Below are positions 26,880 to 34,593 of a DNA stretch of 64,000 nt, in pieces (position 1 is the stretch's first letter; every line of letters begins with the position of its first letter). A model generated the notes under the pieces. The model was not told where the DNA came from. It did not search any database and saw only the letters and a program-made list of their open reading frames with translations. Source of the stretch: Lewinellaceae bacterium (lineage in GTDB: Bacteria; Bacteroidota; Bacteroidia; Chitinophagales; Saprospiraceae); contig JACJYP010000009.1 of the NCBI GenBank assembly GCA_020636045.1, forward strand, positions 124,001 to 188,000, given 5' to 3'. The position numbers were made by a program, and so were the translations under genes.

Positions 26880-26930
26880 ATACTACTGATTATCAGTTAT
26901 TAGCGTTGCTTTTGAAAATCATTTTCTGCG

Positions 26931-26938
26931 CAAAAATA
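26931..26938 (-). promoter_or_regulatory. Probable -7 element for tsaD
   Basis: Minus strand TATTTTTG (exact TAnnTTTG) followed by CGCAG. The matching TTG about 20 nt upstream is missing. The predicted start is near 26924, 45 nt before the ATG. Confidence 0.45.
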
Positions 26939-27050
26939 CAAAATCCGCATATCGGGTTCTTCGGCCTGTGGCCTTATCAAATTGGCACGATTCTTCGTCG
27001 ATATGAGTCCGTTTGAAAACCGGTGACATTTTAACCTCCATCTCACATTT

Positions 27051-27479
27051 ATGTTCGGAACGAATACAAAAGAAAAGAAAAACGGCGCTTCGGCCGTCGC
27101 TTCCATCAACAGCGGTGAAAAGGAAGGCGCAGCCACGACCGTTATTGCCAAAGGCACGGTCATAGAAGGAAAATTTGCCTGCGCCGAAAACGTTCGCCTC
27201 GACGGCGCCATTCACGGAGAAGTGCGGATCGAGAAACGCTTCGTTATGGGCGACGGCAGTCAGGTGCTGGGCAATATTTTTGCCCGAGACGCCGCCATCA
27301 AAGGCCGGATCAAGGGCGATGTGCACGTCAAGGAAGCCCTCCACCTGATGGAATCGGCTGTGATCGAAGGCAATATCGCCGCCAAAACCATGATCGTGGA
27401 AGAAGGCGCGCGGTACAACGGCTCCTGCCAGATCGGTGATGTCGCGGCTGTAGGTCACCATACAAATGCAAAGAACTAA
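27051..27479 (+). CDS. Bactofilin (polymer-forming cytoskeletal protein)
   Basis: 142 residues. Bactofilins self-assemble into filaments that locate cell-wall or motility factors. A charged, flexible N-terminus (MFGTNTKEKKNG) is followed by the right-handed beta-helix core of short repeats: TVIAKGTVIEGKFACAENVR, LDGAIHGEV, VLGNIFARDAAIKGRIKGDV, AVIEGNIAAKTMIVEEGARYNG. No membrane segment is seen. It is divergent from tsaD and 85 bp from the DUF3822-rsmD pair, with which it may be co-transcribed. Confidence 0.92.
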   Translation: MFGTNTKEKKNGASAVASINSGEKEGAATTVIAKGTVIEGKFACAENVRLDGAIHGEVRIEKRFVMGDGSQVLGNIFARDAAIKGRIKGDVHVKEALHLMESAVIEGNIAAKTMIVEEGARYNGSCQIGDVAAVGHHTNAKN

Positions 27480-27564
27480 GCATTTGTCATCCAATGAATT
27501 GAGCTCGGGAAGATGAAACTGTGCATATTTGCTGCGGGTTTTGCATTCCGGGCCCGTTTGCGAC

Positions 27565-28416
27565 ATGGACAAATGCCATTTCGACTATATTGATCCATCT
27601 TTCGATGCGAACAGCGCTGCGCAGGCGACGCTGAATGTCATCGTCGGCACGGAAAGTATTTCCCTGTACGGCGCCGGCCCTGCCGGGGAACCGCTTGCCC
27701 TGAAGACACAAACCCTCTCTGCCGGGCAGTCGGATACCCTTTCGCTGAAAACGGAATGGAGCAAGGTGCTCGAAGAAGAAGCGATCCTGAACTGGTCGTA
27801 CGAATCGGCGCGCTGTGCGGTGTTCAATGCGCAGGCAACGCTGGTGCCGCGCCGCATGTTCGATGCCGACCGGCTGCCGGAATATTTTACATTGCTGCTG
27901 CCACCTGGAGATTATACATATGGCTACGACGTATTGACCGAATACGAATGTTTCCTTGCGTACGCCGCCGATCCGACCCTCGACTCACTGGCAGAACAGT
28001 ATTTTCCGGGAGAGAAGCCGACGCACCTGGCCACCTCATGGCTGAAACACCTGCACAACATCGCGCCGGCCAATGATTTTGCCATTTTTGCCAACCTCCG
28101 CCACCAAATAGTACAAGTGGCGGTGCTGGACCGGCAAAACCTGCTTTTTTACAACAGTTTTCAATGCCAGCGCCCCAACGACCTGCTCTATTATATTTTG
28201 CTGATCTACGATCAGTTCAAACTGGATCCTGAAACGATCCCGCTGACTTTGAGCGGCTGTGTGGAGGAAGGTTCTGAAACATACCGGCTGCTGCTGCGCT
28301 ACATCCGCGAAATACGCCTGGCACAAGCGGCACCCCAACAACGCCAAGGGCCGGCCGGCATACCCGGCCATTACTGGCTGGACCTGGCTTGCCTGGCCGC
28401 AATGCCCCGATCATGA
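27565..28416 (+). CDS. DUF3822 family protein
   Basis: 283 residues from the ATG at 27565 (an upstream in-frame start at 27529 lacks support). DUF3822 proteins are a Bacteroidota family with an actin/ASKHA-like pattern; function is unknown. Visible family segments: FTLLLPPGDYTYGYDVLTEYECFLAYA, HLHNIAPANDFAIFANLRHQIVQVAVLDRQNLLFYNSF and DLLYYILLIYDQFKLDPETI. The stop overlaps the rsmD start (ATGA), so the two are coupled; this pairing is the usual one in the phylum and hints at a role tied to ribosome methylation or RsmD folding. Confidence 0.85.
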   Translation: MDKCHFDYIDPSFDANSAAQATLNVIVGTESISLYGAGPAGEPLALKTQTLSAGQSDTLSLKTEWSKVLEEEAILNWSYESARCAVFNAQATLVPRRMFDADRLPEYFTLLLPPGDYTYGYDVLTEYECFLAYAADPTLDSLAEQYFPGEKPTHLATSWLKHLHNIAPANDFAIFANLRHQIVQVAVLDRQNLLFYNSFQCQRPNDLLYYILLIYDQFKLDPETIPLTLSGCVEEGSETYRLLLRYIREIRLAQAAPQQRQGPAGIPGHYWLDLACLAAMPRS

Positions 28417-28949
28417 GAATTATTGGAGGAAAATTCAAAGGCCGCCGGTTCAATCCGCCGGCTGACAGCTGGCCGACCCGCCCGACGACGGACATGGCCA
28501 AGGAAGCGCTGTTCAATATCCTGAACAACCTGATCGATTTTGAAAGCGCCAAAGTGCTGGACCTGTTCGGCGGCACCGGAAGCCACAGCTACGAATTCAT
28601 TTCGAGGGGTTGCAACGACGTCACTTATGTGGACAAATTTCCGGATGCCGTTCGTTTTGTCAGAAAAACGGCGCAACAACTGGATATCGAAGAGCAATTA
28701 AAGATCTTTCAGATGGATGTGTTCCGGTTCATCCGTTTTGCCAAAGAGCCCTTCGACTACATCTTCGCCGGCCCGCCCTACGGGCTTCCCACCATCGATA
28801 CGATCCCCGACCTGATCTTCGAGCACGAATTGCTGCGCCCGGAGGGCATTTTTGTGCTGGAGCACAACCCGCACCACGACTTCCTGCAGCATCCGCACCT
28901 GAGCGACGTGCGGAAATACGGCAAAACCATTTTCAGTTTTTTCAGTTAA
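28413..28949 (+). CDS. rsmD: 16S rRNA (guanine966-N2)-methyltransferase RsmD, with altered NPPY-type motif
   Basis: 178 residues, SAM-dependent methyltransferase acting on the 30S subunit. It opens MRIIGGKFKGRRFNPPADSWPTRPTTDMAKEALFNIL, the family N-terminus, then the SAM-binding LDLFGGTGSHSYEFISRG (about 50-67). The catalytic motif, normally (D/N)PP(Y/F), reads FAGPPYGLP here: Gly replaces Asp. The rest of the protein is intact. The start ATG overlaps the DUF3822 stop by four bases; the Met 24 nt upstream is not supported. The Gly could be a real variant with lower activity or a sequencing difference. Confidence 0.9.
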   Translation: MRIIGGKFKGRRFNPPADSWPTRPTTDMAKEALFNILNNLIDFESAKVLDLFGGTGSHSYEFISRGCNDVTYVDKFPDAVRFVRKTAQQLDIEEQLKIFQMDVFRFIRFAKEPFDYIFAGPPYGLPTIDTIPDLIFEHELLRPEGIFVLEHNPHHDFLQHPHLSDVRKYGKTIFSFFS

Positions 28950-28957
28950 AGTGCCGC

Positions 28958-29464
28958 TTATTTGCAGATCAGACCGATGGGCGGCGTTTCGATCTGGTTG
29001 CTTTCGTGCCCGGCCTGGTCGCGGATAGAGATGAGGTAAGTAAGCGTATCGAAGGGTACCGGCACATCGGCGCAAGCCAGCGGAAATCCGTTGTCATCGA
29101 CATAAATACAGCAGGTATTGGGCACTACGATCGAGATCACGCCTGAAATGCCGTTGCCGGCGCCCTGCGGCGGAATGTATGGGATCTGATACGGCGGCTT
29201 GTCGAAACCGTCGCGACCGTCCTTGATAAAAATATTGGGCTCGCCGCTGACGGAGCCCAGGTCGCCGTTTCCATCGGTAAAATTGAAGGAAATAAGTATG
29301 CTGTCGGGCCCCAGCGGCGTCTGTTGCATGATGTTTTTGGAGATACTCACGAACTCTATGACGGGCTCGTCAGGGTAGTCGGGCGGCTGCACGCAAAACT
29401 GGAAAAGCCCATGAGTGGCCAGTATCGTCAGGGCTCCTAAAATATAAGCGGTATATTTTTTCAT
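28958..29464 (-). CDS. Hypothetical exported protein
   Basis: 168 residues from the ATG at 29464, which begins a signal-like segment (KKYTAYILGALTILATHGLFQFC). The sequence around the Cys (LFQFC) is a poor lipobox, so it may be secreted or anchored. The mature part (PDYPDEPVIEFVSISKNIMQ, SILISFNFTDGNGDLGSVSGEPNIFIKDGRDG, YLISIRDQAGHESNQIET) looks like a single Ig-like beta domain with an acidic D-G-D-G-D loop that could bind calcium. I do not recognise a named family. Convergent with rsmD (8-bp gap) and divergent from the LuxE-like gene. Confidence 0.6.
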   Translation of the reverse strand: MKKYTAYILGALTILATHGLFQFCVQPPDYPDEPVIEFVSISKNIMQQTPLGPDSILISFNFTDGNGDLGSVSGEPNIFIKDGRDGFDKPPYQIPYIPPQGAGNGISGVISIVVPNTCCIYVDDNGFPLACADVPVPFDTLTYLISIRDQAGHESNQIETPPIGLICK

Positions 29465-29488
29465 GGCAGAGGAGGAAAGTATTTTGTG

Positions 29489-29517
29489 CCAAAATTGCAG
29501 AATTTCCGGACATGCAA
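29489..29517 (-). promoter_or_regulatory. Candidate promoter for the hypothetical exported protein
   Basis: Minus strand GTTTG, 17 nt, CAATTTTG (29496-29489), one mismatch from consensus. Start near 29482, 18 nt before the ATG. It overlaps the 5' end of the divergent LuxE-like gene. Confidence 0.4.
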
Positions 29518-30507
29518 ACACCCCGACGAGCAGATTTATTGCCATTGCTGGCCGAATTGGACCCGCCGGGCTTCGAAACGGCGACCGAAGCCGTGTTCCG
29601 GTATCAGGCGGCTAACAACCCGCTGTACGCACAATTCCTGGGCCTGCTCGGCAAGTCCGCATCGCATATCCATCGTCTGGATGAAATCCCTTTTTTGCCG
29701 ATCCGGTTTTTCAAGACTAAAACGATCCAAACGGGAGAATGGTTGCCCCAAGCGCATTTCAGCAGCAGCAGTACGACCGGCCAGCGCCCTTCCCTGCACG
29801 CCGTTCGCGATCTGAAATGGTACCTGGAAAATGCACGCAAGGGATTTGGCAGGTTTTACGGCGACCCCTCCGAATGGTGTGTACTGGCATTGCTGCCTTC
29901 TTACCTCGAACGGGAAGGTTCTTCGCTGGTTGCAATGGCCGACCATTGGATCAGGATATCCCGATACGAGGAAAGCGGTTTTTTTCTGCACGACTTTGCC
30001 GCCCTGAAAGAACGCCTGTTGCTGTGTCAGGCCATGGGCTACCCCACCCTGTTGCTCGGCGTGAGTTTTGCCCTGCTTGACTTTGCCGAACAATACCCCA
30101 TGCCGCTGGAAGGTGTGATCGTGATGGAGACGGGGGGCATGAAAGGTCGGCGCCGGGAACTGACCCGGAGTGAATTGCATGAAACGCTTTGCCGCGCTTT
30201 CGACCTGCCGGCCCTTCATTCCGAGTATGGCATGACGGAATTATTTTCCCAGGCCTACGCGCAGGGCGGCAACCTGTTCAGCCCCGCCGGCACCATGCGC
30301 GTATTGGCCACCGAGATCAACGATCCTTTTTGCCCGGTAGCATTTGGCCGCACCGGTGTACTGAACATCATCGACCTGGCCAATCTGGACACCTGCAGTT
30401 TTATCCAGACGGACGATCTGGGGAAAGTCCATGCGGACGGCCGCTTCGAAGTGCTTGGGCGGCTCGATGCGGCCGAACTGCGCGGCTGCAACCTGATGGT
30501 AGAGTAA
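29512..30507 (+). CDS. LuxE-like acyl-protein synthetase (adenylate-forming)
   Basis: 331 residues. LuxE-type enzymes activate a fatty acid as the acyl-adenylate and pass it to a protein thiol, often a reductase. Visible: FLPIRFFKTKTIQTGEW, the glycine/serine-rich adenylate loop HFSSSSTTGQRPSLH (about 83-97), VIVMETGGMKGRRRELTRSELHETLCRAF, then SEYGMTELFSQAYA, and the closing hinge segment QTDDLGKVHADGRFEVLGRLDAAELRGCNLMVE. No luxC or luxD partner is nearby, so this is not a bioluminescence operon. In Bacteroidota such genes probably act in surface-lipid or polysaccharide pathways; the true acceptor is unknown. Confidence 0.85.
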   Translation: MQTPRRADLLPLLAELDPPGFETATEAVFRYQAANNPLYAQFLGLLGKSASHIHRLDEIPFLPIRFFKTKTIQTGEWLPQAHFSSSSTTGQRPSLHAVRDLKWYLENARKGFGRFYGDPSEWCVLALLPSYLEREGSSLVAMADHWIRISRYEESGFFLHDFAALKERLLLCQAMGYPTLLLGVSFALLDFAEQYPMPLEGVIVMETGGMKGRRRELTRSELHETLCRAFDLPALHSEYGMTELFSQAYAQGGNLFSPAGTMRVLATEINDPFCPVAFGRTGVLNIIDLANLDTCSFIQTDDLGKVHADGRFEVLGRLDAAELRGCNLMVE

Positions 30508-30643
30508 CCCCAGGCTCTGGTCGGGCAAAAGAGACACCGGGTTACCTTTCACGCAGATCGGCCTGTGCCGTAGAATGTAAAATGCGTACGTTTGAGGAGC
30601 CTGATCCGGAGCCACAGTTTCATTTTCCGTTCAGGACAACTGC

Positions 30644-30715
30644 TTCCCAACCGGAGATTGGAGTTACTATCTCCCAACCAGAGGTTGGTGTTACTTCCCA
30701 GAGCTTGGGGCCACT
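30644..30715. repeat. Short tandem palindromic repeats (TCCCAACC type)
   Basis: Three imperfect units (30644-30667, 30672-30695, 30696-30715), each near TCCCAACCnGAGRTTGGNGT and each partly self-complementary (CCAACC...GGTTGG). A related palindrome lies on the far side of the next gene at 31273-31311. The rest of the 30508-30722 gap shows nothing else. Confidence 0.6.
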
Positions 30716-30722
30716 TATAGTC

Positions 30723-31253
30723 ATGACCAGAATAGGCCTTCTTTCCGATACCCACTCTTTTCTCGATGAAAAGGTGTTCCAGTATTTCGACGAGTGCGAC
30801 GAGGTGTGGCATGCCGGCGATTTCGGGAGTTACGAGGTACTGGCGCGCCTGCGCGATTTCAGACCTTTGCGCGGGGTGTACGGCAACATCGATGGACAGG
30901 ATATCCGGGCGGAAATGCCGCTCGATCTGCGTTTCGAGTGCGACGGAGTACCGGTGTTTATGGCGCACATCGGGGGCTATCCGGGGCGCTACGAGCCGCG
31001 GGTGCGGGCTATTTTGCAGCAAGATCCGCCCGTAGATGGATTATTCATCAGCGGACATTCGCATATCCTGAAGGTCATGCCCGACCCCAAACTCCATTTT
31101 TTGCACATCAACCCGGGCGCCTGCGGCAATGAAGGCTGGCACAAAGTAAAAACCCTGGTGCGTTTCACGCTCGACGCCGGAAAGATCAGCGATTTGCAAA
31201 TAATAGAACTCGGGCATCGCGGCATACGTGCCGGAAAAGAAAAAATGCCCTAA
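30723..31253 (+). CDS. YfcE/MJ0936-type metallophosphoesterase
   Basis: 176 residues from the ATG at 30723. Calcineurin-like phosphodiesterase of the YfcE/MJ0936/VPS29 group, cytoplasmic and dimetal. Motifs in order: GLLSDTHSF (DxH), VWHAGDFGS (GD), GVYGNIDGQ (GNxD), FMAHIGGYPGRY (GH-like), FISGHSHILKV (GHxH) and NPGACGNEGW. All metal ligands are present. The longer in-frame reading upstream overlaps luxE and the repeat array and is not coding. The gene lies between two members of one short palindromic repeat family. Substrate is unknown; relatives hydrolyse phosphodiesters in vitro. Confidence 0.9.
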   Translation: MTRIGLLSDTHSFLDEKVFQYFDECDEVWHAGDFGSYEVLARLRDFRPLRGVYGNIDGQDIRAEMPLDLRFECDGVPVFMAHIGGYPGRYEPRVRAILQQDPPVDGLFISGHSHILKVMPDPKLHFLHINPGACGNEGWHKVKTLVRFTLDAGKISDLQIIELGHRGIRAGKEKMP

Positions 31254-31258
31254 TTTTG
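31251..31258 (+). promoter_or_regulatory. Probable -7 element for tRNA-Arg
   Basis: TAATTTTG (exact TAnnTTTG) followed by CGCCGC. It overlaps the stop codon of the phosphodiesterase gene. Predicted start near 31265, 51 nt before the tRNA. No clear TTG at -33. Confidence 0.45.
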
Positions 31259-31272
31259 CGCCGCATGTGTCC

Positions 31273-31311
31273 TCAATCTCTGGTTGGGGCAGCCCCAATC
31301 AGAAATTGGGC
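31273..31311. repeat. Palindromic repeat of the CCCAACC/CCCAATC family
   Basis: TCAATCTCTGGTTGGGGC followed by GCCCCAATCAGAAATTGGGC; both halves can form hairpins. It is related to the array at 30644-30715 and sits in the presumed tRNA leader. Confidence 0.55.
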
Positions 31312-31315
31312 ACAC

Positions 31316-31390
31316 GGCCCTGTAGTTCAATGGATAGAATAGAGGTTTCCTAAACCTTAGATATGGGTTCGATTCCCGTCGGGGCTACCA
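31316..31390 (+). tRNA. tRNA-Arg (anticodon CCU)
   Basis: 75 nt including an encoded CCA. Acceptor GGCCCTG pairs with CGGGGCT (two G-U type pairs). D arm GTTC-AATGGATA-GAAT, anticodon stem GAGGT/ACCTT with loop TTCCTAA (anticodon CCT), T arm GGG-TTCGATT-CCC region intact. It reads AGG codons. Only tRNA found in the window. Confidence 0.95.
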
Positions 31391-31393
31391 ATA

Positions 31394-31434
31394 CACAAGC
31401 GGCCGTTTCGGAGTTTCCAAAGCGGCCGCTTGTA
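31394..31434 (+). terminator. Hairpin after tRNA-Arg
   Basis: CAAGCGGCCG (31396-31405) pairs with CGGCCGCTTG (31423-31432). It lies between the tRNA and the convergent nusB. The T tract is weak (TATT), so confidence is moderate. Confidence 0.6.
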
Positions 31435-31454
31435 TTACCTCAGAACGGGCAAAT

Positions 31455-32390
31455 TTACTCGATCAGCCCACGCCCCTCCTTCACGATCTTTTCTTCCTTG
31501 AGCAATTTTTTCATCAGGCGATCGAGGATGCCGTTGATGAAGTCCTTGCTCTTGTCGGTGGAATACACTTTCGAGATCTCCACGAATTCATTGAGGGTAA
31601 CTTTGGTTGGGATGGTCGGAAAATGCAGCAATTCGCAGAGCGCCATTTTCAGCATGATCATATCGAGCACGGCCACGCGCTCGGCATCCCAGTTCTTCAG
31701 CGTCGGTTCGATGTGCTCGAAAAGCGACTGATCCTCCTGGCAGGTTTTGCGCAGCAGTTGCTCGCCGAATTCGCGCACCGTCTCGTCGGAGGGTTCGAAT
31801 TCTTTGTAAAAAGCGCCGTCCAGCGGCATCGCCTTGATCGTCTTTTTGATCGCCCCGATCACCAGCGATTCGTCGTCCTGCCAGTTGTTGTAGCGGTCTT
31901 CCGACATCTCTATGAACAGGTCGTGGTTGGCCAGAAAACGGTACAGTTCGAGCAGTATCTTGGCGTGATCGTCGTTGGCAGGCTCAGGCAGGGCGAGATA
32001 GGCTTTGTATTCTTCCGTGTCGTCAAAAGCCTGATACATGGTGCGGATATGGTCTTCATCGATCCCCTCGTTGGCCTTGTAGCCGGCCGCGATGTTGAGG
32101 AAATCGACGTGGTTGGCCAGACTTTGTACACAGGGATTTTGGTAGAGCCGGGGAGAAAATACCTTGTCTTCGTCGGTAGGCAGGTGCTTGGAAGCGCGGT
32201 TGGCAGCGTCTTTTTCGGCGTATTGGGCTACTTTGAGGAGGAGGTACAGGTGAAAAATGTACAATTCGTAGGTTTTCCAGATACCATCATTGTACTCTTT
32301 CACCAGATCGGGAAAGGCGAGTTGCTCGTCGCGATTGAGCATGTACAACAATTGCATCACCTTGATTCGAACGCTGCGACGACTAAGCAT
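31455..32390 (-). CDS. nusB: Transcription antitermination factor NusB, long Bacteroidota form
   Basis: 311 residues, about twice the E. coli length, as usual in this phylum. NusB with NusE binds boxA RNA and keeps RNA polymerase processive on rRNA operons. The N-terminus SRRSVRIKVMQLLYMLNRDEQ carries the RNA-binding start. The extra central helical part spans about 40-190. The conserved C-terminal NusB core includes WDAERVAVLDMIMLKMALCELLHFPTIPTKVTLNEFVEISKVYSTDKSKDFINGILDRL (second half), with the usual ending. Convergent with the tRNA gene. Confidence 0.93.
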   Translation of the reverse strand: MLSRRSVRIKVMQLLYMLNRDEQLAFPDLVKEYNDGIWKTYELYIFHLYLLLKVAQYAEKDAANRASKHLPTDEDKVFSPRLYQNPCVQSLANHVDFLNIAAGYKANEGIDEDHIRTMYQAFDDTEEYKAYLALPEPANDDHAKILLELYRFLANHDLFIEMSEDRYNNWQDDESLVIGAIKKTIKAMPLDGAFYKEFEPSDETVREFGEQLLRKTCQEDQSLFEHIEPTLKNWDAERVAVLDMIMLKMALCELLHFPTIPTKVTLNEFVEISKVYSTDKSKDFINGILDRLMKKLLKEEKIVKEGRGLIE

Positions 32391-32523
32391 GGAATTTCAA
32401 AGGACTTTTGTGTCAAATAAATACTGGCACAAAGAAACAAATTTCTTGCGCTACGGTGAAATGATTTTTTAGAACCTGTTCGGGATTTTTATGCCGGGCC
32501 CGAAAAGCGTCTTTTTTGCCTGT

Positions 32524-33570
32524 TCATAATTTCACAAAGCGGGTGCTGGCGCGCCCCCGGGCAGTCAGCAGGGTGCAATTGTACACGCCGGGAGCCAGAT
32601 CCTGTAGTTCCAGAAAGTGATTGCCCTGGCTGCGCGCGCCCGAATGGATCTGCCGCACGATGCGTCCGGCGCCGTCGCTGATCAGCATGGTGGTTTCCTG
32701 CGGCGTTTTCAAACGCCAGGAAATGTAGGCCGATTGCCGCACAGGGTTGGGCATAACCTCAAGATAATCGATCGGGCCGGACAAGTCGCCGACAGCAGAT
32801 GAATGCGGCAGCACTTTGGTGACAATGATATCGTCGACCTGGAGCAGGAAGTCGTCCTGCGAATCGTGCAGAAAGGCGACGTAGATGTTTTGCCCGGCGT
32901 ATTTCGACAGGCTTTCGACATGCGGCTCCAGTTTGCCGTGGTAAAACGGTGCCCCGAGCGAATAGTCGATAAAGAAATAAGCAGTATCCGTGTAGCCGTT
33001 TGCCTGGATATATCCGTCCGAAAAAACGTAGTTGCCAATGTCGAGCGAGCCGGGAGGGGATGAATTCTCCAGCATTTCAGCGGCGACGAACAGGGTATCC
33101 GCAAAACTGCCGGCAAACACATCGTTGCCGTTAGTGGACACCAACACCTTGTAACCGTCGTGGTAGCCCGGGCCATAAAATGAAAGCGATCGCCAGCACA
33201 GAAAGTACGAACTGTCGGGGATCATGATCGGGCTCGTGATCAGCCAGTTCGCATTGTGAATATCGCCGTCCAGCAGAAAGGAGCAACTGGTGAAGGCGTC
33301 ATTATCGGTCTGCGAAGACTGCGGCACACTGAAGTCACTTTCCTGCCACCACCCGTAGGGTGTCGGGGCGTTGTCTACACAGAGCCCTTCCACGTGGTCT
33401 TCGTCGAAGTTAACCCATTCGAGATCGTTGCCCGAAGGGAACGTGAGCATATCGTTGGTGGGGTCGATCTCAAAGTTTTCGCTGATCAGCGTATCCAGCA
33501 GCGTAAATCCCTGCCCGATCCCGGTCACGGAAAAAGCGATGAGGAAAAGAAATGTAATTGTTATTTTCAT
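32524..33570 (-). CDS. Secreted protein with choice-of-anchor-J-like domain and T9SS type A sorting tail
   Basis: 348 residues from the ATG at 33570, whose first bases overlap the stop of the heptose kinase gene (ATGA). Signal peptide ITITFLFLIAFSVTGIGQ. The middle (ISENFEIDP, NANWLITSPIMIPDSSYFLCWRSLSF, ILVAFLHDSQDDFLLQVDDI-like strands) resembles the jelly-roll choice-of-anchor J domain common in cleaved or secreted proteins. The C-terminus is a T9SS type A tail: LEVMPNPVRQSAYISW, then ISDGAGRIVRQ and ELQDLAPGVYNCTL...RFVKL. Cargo protein for the cell surface; substrate unknown. Translational coupling with a core-sugar kinase gene is probably due to compact packing. Confidence 0.8.
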   Translation of the reverse strand: MKITITFLFLIAFSVTGIGQGFTLLDTLISENFEIDPTNDMLTFPSGNDLEWVNFDEDHVEGLCVDNAPTPYGWWQESDFSVPQSSQTDNDAFTSCSFLLDGDIHNANWLITSPIMIPDSSYFLCWRSLSFYGPGYHDGYKVLVSTNGNDVFAGSFADTLFVAAEMLENSSPPGSLDIGNYVFSDGYIQANGYTDTAYFFIDYSLGAPFYHGKLEPHVESLSKYAGQNIYVAFLHDSQDDFLLQVDDIIVTKVLPHSSAVGDLSGPIDYLEVMPNPVRQSAYISWRLKTPQETTMLISDGAGRIVRQIHSGARSQGNHFLELQDLAPGVYNCTLLTARGRASTRFVKL

Positions 33571-34568
33571 AGCAGAGGGTGTTGTATGAGCCAATGTTCG
33601 AGTTCTGTGGCCAGGATATCCCGACGGACGGGTACCACCCCTGTAAATTCACACACCTGCCCGCCAGCAAGGTTGGATAAGGCCGCAACAAGATCGAGTT
33701 CGAGTCCGGCGGCCAGTCCGAGAGCAGCCACGCTGATGACTGTATCGCCGGCGCCGCTGACATCCGCCACATTGCGCGGCACGGTCGGGTACAGGCGGGT
33801 GAAATGCTGATCGGCATCCAAAAATAACCCTTTTTCGGATAGCGTGATCATGGTAATGCGATTTTGCAGCGTTTTTCTGATAAATTCGGATGCTTCGCGC
33901 AATGATTTCAACTCCGGCGCCACCGGAAACGGCGCGCTGTCGCGTATCTCCTTGAGGTTCGGCTTGAACAGGTCGACGCCCTGGTACGCAAAAAAGTGTT
34001 CCTTTTTGGGATCGACGGCGGTCGGTATCCCGCGTTTTCGCGCTTCCTCGATGACACTTCTGATCACTTCTTCCGTCAGCACTCCTTTGTTGTAATCCTG
34101 AAATACAATCACCTTGACCGGACGTTCATCCAGCAGGGAAAATACTTTATCCAGAAAAGCCCGGGTCTCCCGTTCGCTCAGCGGGTGCGTATCTTCCTGG
34201 TCGATGCGCAGTATCTGCTGGTTATTCCCGAGCACACGTGTTTTAACGGTCGTGGTCCGTTCATCCGAATGGACGATCCCTTCGGCCGTAATGCCTGCAT
34301 CCGGCAACAGATGTCTGAACACTTCTCCGTTCACGTCGCTGCCGACCACGCTGCAAAGCAAAGGCACGCCACCCAGGGCATGTACGTTCAGCGCAACATT
34401 TGCTGCTCCGCCCAGCCGGTCTTCCGTGGCGTGGTACAACACCACCGGCACCGGCGCCTCGGGCGAAATGCGGGTGACCGCACCCGTCAGATAGCGGTCG
34501 ATCATTACGTCCCCAACGATCAGGACTTCCTGTTTTTCAAGTCGTTGTAATATCTCCTTTGGTGTCAT
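33567..34568 (-). CDS. rfaE1: D-glycero-beta-D-manno-heptose-7-phosphate kinase (RfaE1/HldE domain I)
   Basis: 333 residues, PfkB-family sugar kinase, cytoplasmic; it phosphorylates heptose 7-phosphate for LPS core heptose synthesis. Features: VLIVGDVMIDRYLTG, ISPEAPVPVV, the substrate motif DRLGGAANVALNVHALGG (about 55-72), VDPKKEHF, and the ATP/anion-hole motif DVSGAGDTVISVAALGLA near residue 265. The cytidylyltransferase domain II of HldE is absent, so that step must be a separate gene. ATG 34568 is chosen because an upstream start at 34604 would overlap the MBL gene. It is coupled to the T9SS gene downstream. Confidence 0.9.
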   Translation of the reverse strand: MTPKEILQRLEKQEVLIVGDVMIDRYLTGAVTRISPEAPVPVVLYHATEDRLGGAANVALNVHALGGVPLLCSVVGSDVNGEVFRHLLPDAGITAEGIVHSDERTTTVKTRVLGNNQQILRIDQEDTHPLSERETRAFLDKVFSLLDERPVKVIVFQDYNKGVLTEEVIRSVIEEARKRGIPTAVDPKKEHFFAYQGVDLFKPNLKEIRDSAPFPVAPELKSLREASEFIRKTLQNRITMITLSEKGLFLDADQHFTRLYPTVPRNVADVSGAGDTVISVAALGLAAGLELDLVAALSNLAGGQVCEFTGVVPVRRDILATELEHWLIQHPLL

Positions 34569-34593
34569 GTCGGCACTTCGTGCAATTGAGGCT

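Noticed and set aside
29512..30507. Bioluminescence (lux) locus
   Set aside because: Only a LuxE-like protein is present; luxA, luxB, luxC and luxD are absent.
31261..31390. Possible integration site at the tRNA-Arg 3' end
   Set aside because: No partial tRNA duplication or integrase is visible in the window.
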